Source: Apostichopus japonicus (taxonomy: Eukaryota; Echinodermata; Holothuroidea; Aspidochirotida; Stichopodidae). From it: 64,000 bases of DNA. This document shows positions 55,443 to 64,000 of this stretch, piece by piece. Every line of letters starts with the position of its first letter. Position 1 is the stretch's first letter. The DNA lies in assembly GCF_037975245.1 (NCBI RefSeq), contig NC_092580.1, forward strand, positions 19,518,501 to 19,582,500, in the 5' to 3' direction. The position numbers and the translations under genes were made by a program. Below the pieces are notes generated by a model that was given only the letters and a program-made list of their open reading frames with translations, was not told where the DNA came from and ran no database searches.

Positions 55443-58400
55443 AAATTCTCTTTATGGATTTGTTATAAAAGCTGTCATTATTTCGCTGTTTGCCAATGGT
55501 TATGTTTTATCTAGGAAAGTCTCACCTGTTTGCACACCACAAAATTTGCTAAAAAAAACTCATGTTCATCGTCAAAGTCAAGTTCATTGGACTGCGTGTG
55601 TTAAATTCTTTGGAGACTTTAATAGGTAAAATAGTCCAGTTTGGTGATATATAATGTTAAGAAAGTGCTATTAATCTTTTAATGGTAGACAACTCAAATG
55701 AATGGATACTCTGTGTTGGTATCAAAAATGTTCAGGAGCCGTTCCGATCATCATCACTGAGGTTCTGAGGATAGTTCAAAGTTTAAGTGAAATTAATTTA
55801 AGTGACTGCATGGTGCTAAAAGTTTATCAATTAGTTTAAGAAAAGTTCATGTTTTGTAAAGGAATAATCGCTGCATAGTCGTCACATGATGGATAAACTC
55901 TGTAAATATATTTCTCAATCTCTGTTAGAACTGAATCTCAAACATTAAGGAGTGTAGTCAGAATGGACAGAAAGAATCCTGGATATTTCATTAGTTGTGG
56001 AGTAACCATGGATTTTCATCTTCCAAATGATTTAACACTGCAAGGAACTTTTCGGCACGCCCTCTGTCGGTAATAGCCAGGTGTCCCTATCATATTTGAT
56101 ACTCTGTGCTACAAAGGAAAGAGATTTGAGCCAATAAAATTGCCTTTTACCAGTTCAGTCCATCATCTACCAATTAGATGTTCCACTCAAAGAGTTCCTC
56201 ATTTCTTTCAATTATGCTATAAAAAAAACTTTTTGTATTCTACAGATGTAAAACACAAATCGTACAAAAATGAATAAATTACAATTAAATAACAATTAAA
56301 AACAAGATCCATGGTTTACTTTTGTATTAATGACAAAGAACGTGTCCAAGTCTAGACTGTCATCACTTTTCAAAAGTGTTCATATTATTGCACAGATCTG
56401 AATGGGGGGGGGGGTGGGGGGGGCTTGGTATTAAACAAGTCATCATTTTTTTCGTAAGTGTAAAATAATAACTACAGGTATTTGAAATACTGTATTTTTT
56501 TGTATTGCATGCTTCTTTCTTTCCTTCTTCTTTGTGTTTTGTACATAGTGTACATTGTTGTCAAGTCATTATTAACTTATTATGTAACCATGGACATTAA
56601 AACACACATAGTAAACCTGATGATACAAACATAGGTATTAACTAGTATGTGCATGTACAGTGCCAAGATATTTCAATGCTTCTTTCCTTTTGCAATTATG
56701 TATGGTTTTCCTAAATTTTCTGTTTATAGTTTGTTTTTACTTAGTATTTTTTTTTTTTGGGGGGGGGGGTCTTTTTGTCACAATGTCAGGCCTTATATTT
56801 TGTATGAAATACATATCCTGCCTTCACTTTTTCTATCTATGCAAATTTAGGAAATTAGTTTTTATTATAAGCCTGTTAACATGCAGGATACATTTTCTTA
56901 CATGACAAAGAGTTTTATGCACTTTGTCAAAGGTTAAGAGAGAGAGAGATATTGAGGAATAAGAGTTATTTATTACTTTAAAGAAGGTTGATCGATTGGA
57001 ATTTGTTTTCTTTCTTTCAAGGTGTGGGGGTTTGGGGGGGGGGAATAGGTGATGGGGTTGTATTGTTACCTACTGTTGTATGCATGATTTTGTTGTGGTC
57101 TTAAGGACCTGGCTAGGGGTAAACTTTGGCAACTATGGTCTCGAAACAAGAAGCCCAATTGGCACCAGAAATGAAACTAGCATATTTCATGACCAATAGA
57201 AAATCAACCCTGTTAGCAGTTTGGCTCTTCGGACCCGGTTTGTGGGCAGGGTTCGGAGCCGGTAATCTGGTGGGCCGGTCCACCCCTGGCAGCTGCATTT
57301 ATTTGATCGGTATCACCTAAACTAGATTTCATCTAAACTTACTTCCCATCAGTAAGAAGCTGCAAGCCATCATTTTAATTGCCTAACATTTTTGGCTGGA
57401 TGCAAGGTTGTTTAGTTGGTCACAGTAAGAGCTGCAACCATGGTTTCAGTTGGAAGTTATGGTTTAATGAAATAAACCATGTGGTTTTCAATGGATTTGA
57501 TGTTACACTTAAACTAGCAAACCACATCTTTCAGTATTTCTCTTGGAAAGGCATTGCGATGTTCTCTACCCACTGTAATGAAATTTGCATATAAGTTTTC
57601 CTCAGGGTTTTAAATGCAAAACAAAATATAAATGCAATAGAACTGGTATGTGTGGCTGGTACTTGGTAAAAATGAAATGTTGCCCAAATAAGGCGCAACA
57701 TGTGGCTTTGTTTGATTCTGATGTGAATTTGAGGAATTTGAAATCAAGTTTGTTACATTTTGGATCATGTTTTGTAATTGTAAAAGTTAGGAAAAAGTAT
57801 CAATTATTGTTTACAACAATAAACAACTATAATCTAGTCATTCATAAAATGGCTGTCATATATGCTGCATTATATACAACCCTCTATTTTACCACATGTT
57901 TTTCATTTTTTCAGTATCAACGGGCATTGATATGACAACGTTACAATTTTAATAAGACCCTTTGTTAAGGGATCCTATTTTGAGCACAATATTTACCTAT
58001 GCATGTAAAAAACCTGTCACAAATCACTGTAATTATGCCAGTTAGCCAGCCAGTGAGAGAGGATGGTTGTTTATATATGTCATTGTTTACTAATATTTCC
58101 ATGACAAGTGGGAAGAAATTTGCTCATTTTCATCTCACTTTTCACCCAAAAGCTTCAGTTTGTGTTTTTAGTCACAACATTCAGATCAGGTCTGGAGATT
58201 TCAGTAACCAAATAATATGATATTACTTTTTTTTCTTTTTTCTTTTAATATTAACTATTTGTCTGTATACACTAAGACTGCATTCAGCATGTGATGTGCT
58301 GGATTATGGGACTAGGGGTTTGTATCTCCCTCCCCCACCCCCCCCCCCCACCAACTTTGGCTGGGCATCCAAGAAGTGACTTGACATGATGTAAACAATT

Positions 58401-59138
58401 TTCTTATTCATACTGAACCAGAAGTCCTGCTTCCCGCAGGCCCATCACCCACAGATTCCTACGGACTTAGGTTTTGTCTTTTAACTATTGGACGAAATGA
58501 CAGAATCTGTTCTGGCTTCTCTTCTGTGCTTTGATTCAGAAAAACTTGCCTAAACCATCTTTCAGTGAGGTAGGTCTGTTTGAATTTGCATAATGCATGT
58601 TAACTTTGTTCAGGAACCTAAGGAGATATGAGATAAGCTGTTTAACTGGTGCTACTACAATTTTACTTTCAGATGCAGTGTGTAGCGTCCTGTCTATATG
58701 ACGTGGCGGAGAGTAACAATTTATATACGGGACAGTAGTGTTGTTGATTCGTAGGTTAGAAACAAAAGAGACATTTGTCCTCACAGTGATCGATACCCAC
58801 CACCTCTGTGCAAGACTTGAAGAGGAGAGCATACTTATTTAACCAAATATGAATAATATTATAAAATCAAAAACGTGTGGAATTTTCTTTTAAGTTTTAT
58901 TTGTTTCTAAGGTTAACAATGTAAGGTTAACAAGAATTGACGAGATTTGCATTGTTTTTTTGTTTCGTTAACATTTCTATCCTTGTTAAAAGGGGATTAG
59001 AAATGAACTATTTATGTAATTAGTAGAGCTTTATCAACAACATCATTCAATTATTTATTTTTGCATGTTTATTAGTTGTTTACATGTTTCGCTGGAATAT
59101 CCAAAGACTGGTAGAGCGTTAACAGTCTACACTGAAGC

Positions 59139-59144
59139 AATAAA
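59139..59144 (+). terminator. Candidate distal poly(A) signal
   Basis: AATAAA about 3.8 kb after the GRIP stop, followed by a TTTTCTCTTCTTTTCTCTC tract. Use is inferred only. Confidence 0.25.
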
Positions 59145-60177
59145 TACATTATTTATATTTCAAGAAAAAATGAGCTGGTTTTCTCTTCTTTTCTCTCTCT
59201 CTCATTCTATGTCATTTTCCAATGTTTTAATTCTGCATAATTAATAATGGTTACATAAACTTGTGTAGGTGTATGTTAAGTTAAGTTTATTGAATATTGT
59301 TTAGTTCTCCAATTGCAAAAGTATATTATTGAACTTCCAAGATATTTTCTTACATCAATATGCAAATTTTTGTACAAAAATATCTTGTGTCCCACAATGC
59401 CTAGTATAAAGTACTAGTAAATTAATAAATAAAAACTTGTTTTTTGATTGCCATTAGCCCATAGCCTCATATAATTCTGGAAACCACTTTCTCCTTTCAG
59501 ACAACTTACTTGTGAACCTGTCACACACCATGAATAACTTGTATTTTGGAATTAATTACCACCCTTTACAGGACCCCCAATGGAGCAAATTATTATATTC
59601 AAATTGATGCCAAATGATGCTAGAGTGTTTTCTCGATTTCATCCCTGATGTTAGGTTTTAAACATCTTGGGAAGTGTAACACCATCCCATTAACTGTCGA
59701 AGCGCATCGGTTTACATGTTCCTCTTTGACATGTATCTCTTCGGGAGATGTCACGCAAGTCAAGAAGAGTCTTGAGGGAGACCATTAGAATGCAAAATCC
59801 TGCCAATTTTAATATCATTATCTTGTCAGTTGGAACTCAAAGCTCTTGCTGAGGGATTGAATAAGTTCCATACAACTTTGTTAAAGCTATTGGACTTAAT
59901 TTATGTTTCCCCCGTGGGTCTATTCTGTTCACGGAATTTACTATGTTTGCTCACAATCTAATGAGAAGAAGCCAAGGTCTTTCATGAAGCGGTTTCTAAA
60001 ATATGCTAATACTGGCCTCTTTAATTATAATTAACCCAGCAGAATTATGCTGATGGCCTCTTTATGGAGATATTTTATTTCATGAACTGAGGTTACCTTT
60101 CAAATAGTATCTTATAATTATGGTTACTTGGATTAAACAGGTGAGTAGAACCTGTGCAGTCAAGTCAGTGTGTGTAT

Positions 60178-60372
60178 GTGTGCGTTTGTATTTCTATCTG
60201 ACCGAGGACTTGAACAAAAGAATTTCAGGTCCTCGGTTGTGATTTCTAAAGAATCACCACGTCCTCGGAAGAATTTTATTGTATGGGGTATTGTTAAGGT
60301 TAGGGTACGTGGATTTGAACAATGGAAAATACAATGGGGTCCTCGGTCTGAATGTAATACAAACGTGTGTTT
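60178..60372. mobile_element. Foldback/MITE-like element with GTCCTCGG motifs
   Basis: The left end (GCGTTTGTATTTCTATCTGA then CCGAGGAC, 60182-60209) is an imperfect inverted copy of the right end (60338-60365). A second internal hairpin pairs ACCGAGGACTTGAA (60200-60213) with TTCAGGTCCTCGGT (60224-60237), one mismatch. A further GTCCTCGG lies at 60261. It is non-coding and its superfamily is unknown. Confidence 0.65.
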
Positions 60373-60526
60373 GTGTGACATGAGCTTTGTATATCTTAAG
60401 ATAAGATCTCATACATGACATTAAACATTTTGTTGGGTGATGATGATGATGTACGATCAACTGATGTCCTCAGCCATCAAAATGTAAAAATCTTGCACGT
60501 TCTGTATCACATGAACTGTATCAGTA

Positions 60527-60532
60527 AATAAA
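60527..60532 (+). terminator. AATAAA with downstream T-rich element
   Basis: AATAAA followed two bases later by TTTTTTTTCTGTC. It is a reasonable cleavage signal in context, but 5.2 kb from the GRIP stop. Confidence 0.2.
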
Positions 60533-60623
60533 GTTTTTTTTCTGTCAATGATAGGTTGCCTCATGACATGCAAAAATGCAAACAAATTGTCTACAGCATT
60601 TGGAAAAGTTCAAACAATTCAAC

Positions 60624-60950
60624 AAAGGTCAAAAGAGGTCAAAGTAGGAATACCTGGTAAATATGATATCTCTGGAAGGTAAAAGTTTTCCAGAGACTTG
60701 TGACATCTCACTTTAATAAGCACAATAAAACCCTATTGCTTTTGGTGGAGGTTAAAGGTCATTTGTGTTTATTAGAGTTCAGTCTGTGAATTTCTTGAAT
60801 ACCATAGCTCAGAAAATGCTATCTTTTATAGAGTTTGTTTTCAGTGAAAGTTGGTCTGTGATAGATGCAAGAGGTATGCGTCATGTTGGAAAGTCTCAAG
60901 GTCAATAGAGGGCAAAGTAGGATTACCTTTGATGTAAATATGAAGTCTCA
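60624..60950. repeat. Pair of related AGGTCAAAG-rich blocks
   Basis: AGAGGTCAAAGTAGGAATAC near 60635 and AGAGGGCAAAGTAGGATTAC near 60905 are followed by similar TAAATATGA words, about 270 bp apart. This looks like a diverged duplication or two copies of a dispersed repeat. Confidence 0.5.
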
Positions 60951-61499
60951 CACAGCAAACAGTTGGCAAGCTGATTCTTTATTTGTGGCTTTTCTTTGAT
61001 GAGCACAAGAATTCTAATGTTCTGTGAATGTTCTTTCGGTAGAAAATGTGTCAAATTCTACGTTAACACTACATCTCAAGAATACTGTTATGGACTATAT
61101 AATTTCATCAACATAGGTCATAAATGGAAATGTTGTGTTCTCTTTTAAAATTGACTACTTTTAATGTTGGTTTAATTTTCCTGATATGACACATAACCGC
61201 TGGGAAGGCCCTCAGTCTGGTTAACCTTGAAATTTTCGTATTATCATTCATACAAACAATGACAGTCAGTTGTTTGGTTTTAACTATACTATATTGGTGT
61301 GGAGTAATACATGTTGACTTTATACAACTGGCCAAACCTGGAGAAAACTTATAGGACAACCACTTTCCCACCCCAATCACCCCCCCCCCCTCCCTGTTCC
61401 ATCACACACATTCTAAATTTAAGTGGGTGTAACTTTCCAATTGTGAAATTTTTGTCAATTCAACATCACACATATTCTCTCCATAAAGAAAGTCTGTCT

Positions 61500-61515
61500 C
61501 CCCCCCCCCCCCCCC
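61500..61515. repeat. C16 homopolymer
   Basis: The longest of at least 18 G or C runs of eight or more bases in the window. Confidence 0.9.
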
Positions 61516-63099
61516 ATAAGCATCTGTGTCAGTTAACTTCAAAGCCTACAAAAATGAAAACCAACAGAGTGCTTTCTATGATTATTCTTAATAATTCAGA
61601 TGGGAGTTTAGGCTTGGGGTGGGTGGTGTGGGGGTGATGGAGTGGGATGAGGAGTCTCCTTGGTGGGAGTTGTAAATGCTGCAAGTGATGTAGGTATATG
61701 CGGTCATACAATGACTACACAATTTCTAATGCAGTTCGCACTTGATATTTAGAACCAACACCTAAATCTCTCTGCTCGAGTGAAATTATTTTTTTAATAA
61801 TTATGACGTAGGTTTTCTGTCCGGTTACTGTAAAATTTAATGAGACAAAAGAAACACAATGACAACATTTATAAAGACGTTTCAGTTTCACAATTCACTA
61901 TTTATCTTTTGAAGGTTTATCACAAAAATAGTTTATAGAGTTTCACTGAACATCACATATTTACCAAAATAGACAAAATAAGACAAAGGGATTAACAGAT
62001 AAACAATATTCATACCTGGTTTTTTAAACAAATCAGAATGAATCTTTGTGCATAGGGTTTCAAATAATAGAATAAAACTCTTTGGTGTATTTTCCTCAGA
62101 CTTCAGACATCTTGTACCAAAGCCTGGTATAATAAGGTCACATCTTAAGATACAAGGTTATGACATGAACAAAAATTGTTTACAAGTAATACATATGCAA
62201 ATGATAACTCATGAATAATTCAGAATGACATTTAATTATATTCACCTCCCCTCTCCCTTTCCTTCATCATCTCTATGTTTCATAAATTTATTTATCAATA
62301 AACCTAAAGATACAAAATATAGGTCCCACAATTTTTGGCAATAATATGATGTTATGATTTCTTGTTAGTTTCCAAATTTATGCTTTCCCCAAGGTCCCTT
62401 TTCAACTGAAAGTACTCAAAAGCATAGAATGCTGCAACTGAATATAATATAAGGATCGTATTCATCTGATGTAACGTAATTCCTTGACATATTGCCAAAT
62501 TATGCCTTAGAATAATTTATGTGACCAATGAAAACATATCCAAATGATACAAGTCAAATTGGCCAAGTTGCTATATGGAATTGATGCAAAGGTGTACATA
62601 AGAGTCATTTTTAGCATAAAAAAATTGTGAATTTATTTCACATTCTACTATTAAAGTCCCTGAAATTGAGGGGCCATAGAAATAAGAAACCGTGCTTCAA
62701 GTAGTCACAGACTCAGTCTGAGAGGTACAGCGAGCTGTTGAGATGGGTTCCCCATCTTGAAAACTGACTGACAACTTAGAAATTTTGTGAACTTATACAA
62801 TTTTATTGCACTTCAGAATTTGGCAAGAAAATTCTTCTATCTTTAAACATGTAACATGAATGTCATCAACCTCTATCAATAATAAAATAAACATAAAAAA
62901 AATGATTTCAAAAATTTATTTACAACGAATCATAACATACCAATTAACATAAATTCTTGGCACAGTTAGGCTGAGGCTCAAAATGAATGATATTTCATCA
63001 TCAAATGATAACTGTTTGAAAACATCTGAGTTGAATGATTAGTTCAGCCATTATACCCTTCTATCTACAGTAGCTGTCTTCATGTTTTTTCTTTATGTT

Positions 63100-63135
63100 G
63101 GTTTTTATTTTATTTTATTTTATTTTATTGTATTT
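63100..63135. repeat. TTTTA microsatellite
   Basis: About five to six copies of TTTTA, the last imperfect. Confidence 0.9.
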
Positions 63136-63832
63136 TCTCTTCTTCTTTATTCTTTTAATGACATTGACTTCCACACTTCAGACCATATTTCTGAAAACTT
63201 ACTGGCATTAAAGTATTTACTTAGTGAAGAAAGTTGCAACATCTACCAATGATATGATACTGAGGCTTATAGTATATATAATTGTAAACCCATAATACAA
63301 GTTCCTGATATTAAAGTTGAGATATAAAACTCCTACTGAGAAATTGAAATCGGTCAAAATTTGATTGTTCCTACACTACTGCTACATTAACACACAATAA
63401 TCCTTTATAGTAATAAATCACTCCACATCAGCTACAGCTGTCTGTCTCTCTCTCCCTGCAACATCAGTTCACCCTCCTTCATTTCACATGTCTCCACTCC
63501 CTCTACCCCCCCCCAACCCTCCCTCCGGCCCTTCCCTTCACATATCAACTTCTACAATGCGAAATTGCACATATAGTTGTCATATATATCTTATTCAAAA
63601 TGGTAGTTTCTTTGAAAACTTTAGATTTTTATGTATAACTTTCTTATAGAGATATTCGGGGAAAACAAGGGTTTCATTAGTAGATTTGTACATGATGAAG
63701 ACAGATAAGTGAGGACATTGATTTTAAACTCTCTCCATGCTGGTTGCTACCTTAAAGCAGAATTCAGGGTATGGGTGTACAATGTACTCAAATATATATG
63801 GTAACACATGGACCCACATGTTTAATCTATAA

Positions 63833-64000
63833 CAATAGTATCATAATAGCAAAGGTATCATAGTAATACCAATAGTATCATATTAATATCAATAGTATCA
63901 TAGTAATACCAATAGTATCATAGTAATACCAACAATAGTATCATATTAATACCAGTAGTATCATAGTAATACCAACAATAGTATCATATTAATACCAACC
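63833..64000. repeat. 20-bp minisatellite running off the right edge
   Basis: About eight imperfect copies of AATAGTATCATAGTAATACC alternate with a CATATTAATA variant; some units carry an extra AAC. The array is cut by the window end. Confidence 0.92.

Larger units (their letters stand above)
55375..60180 (+). other. GRIP 3' UTR and downstream spacer
   Basis: No coding exon is recognised. G/C runs sit at 56404, 56759, 57034 and 58338. AATAAA hexamers occur at 55437, 56273 and 59139. ORFs of up to 116 codons (57585-57935) have no domain or codon pattern suggesting a gene. Confidence 0.55.
60373..63832. other. Intergenic sequence, no gene supported
   Basis: Contents seen are an AATAAA followed by a T-rich tract (60527-60532), two similar AGGTCAAAGTAGGAATACCT-type blocks (60.63 and 60.90 kb), C runs (61380-61390, 61500-61515, 63506-63514) and a TTTTA microsatellite (63.10-63.13 kb). 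Nothing resembles an exon on either strand. The region could contain untranslated sequence of a convergent gene beyond the right edge. Confidence 0.45.

Noticed and set aside
57126-57320. 64-codon ORF with a Gly-rich, membrane-like stretch
   Set aside because: Short and isolated. The GC-rich core looks more like a repeat than an exon.
57585-57935. 116-codon ORF downstream of GRIP
   Set aside because: AT-rich codons and no motif. It lies in probable 3' UTR or spacer.
63833-64000. CRISPR-like array
   Set aside because: Units abut with no unique spacers and are degenerate. This is a minisatellite in a eukaryotic genome.

Overview
The window is eukaryotic, AT-rich genomic DNA with spliced genes. 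Both recognisable genes lie on the + strand. Long introns, canonical GT-AG splice sites, degenerate minisatellites, small DNA transposons, tRNA-derived SINE remnants, runs of G or C, and clusters of 'taggcctaggc'-type sequence near 8.6-9.0 kb suggest an invertebrate deuterostome. An echinoderm, possibly a sea cucumber, is my best guess. This is inferred from sequence style and protein similarity recalled from memory; no database search was run.

Region 1 (1-2666) holds the last three coding exons of a NEDD1-type gene, the gamma-tubulin ring complex targeting factor. The window opens inside one of its introns. From 2667 to about 7.0 kb there is no further coding signal. This stretch probably contains the NEDD1 3' UTR and spacer, with a perfect 48-bp tandem triplication at 4966-5106. 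A 335-bp hAT-type MITE with a perfect 8-bp target-site duplication lies at 7381-7715.

Region 2 (about 8.3-55.4 kb) is a near-complete GRIP1/GRIP2-type gene, encoding a seven-PDZ synaptic/adhesion scaffold. I assembled 18 coding exons whose phases all agree. They predict 1166 residues, close to vertebrate GRIP1. Exon 1 is the least certain because it is short and lies 16.5 kb upstream of exon 2. PDZ2 to PDZ6 each carry a phase-2 intron at the same arginine codon, and most inter-domain introns are phase 1, a record of module duplication. The PDZ6-PDZ7 linker is unusually rich in Arg-Ser dipeptides. Just before PDZ4, a 111-bp tandem duplication has created a second acceptor and partial exon that differs only at synonymous sites and runs straight into a stop.

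Inside GRIP intron 1 there is a possible three-exon micro-gene (18388-19107, 62 aa). Intron 2 holds a phase-compatible candidate alternative first exon (29380-29449). The introns also carry a 33-bp-TIR MITE (33.25-33.61 kb), a LINE-tail fragment flanked by 200-bp direct repeats (43.96-44.81 kb), SINE remnants and minisatellites.

Region 3 (55.4-64.0 kb) is the GRIP 3' UTR followed by spacer. It has poly(A) signals at several distances, a foldback/MITE-like element at 60.18-60.37 kb and a 20-bp minisatellite running off the right edge. I see no supportable gene there.
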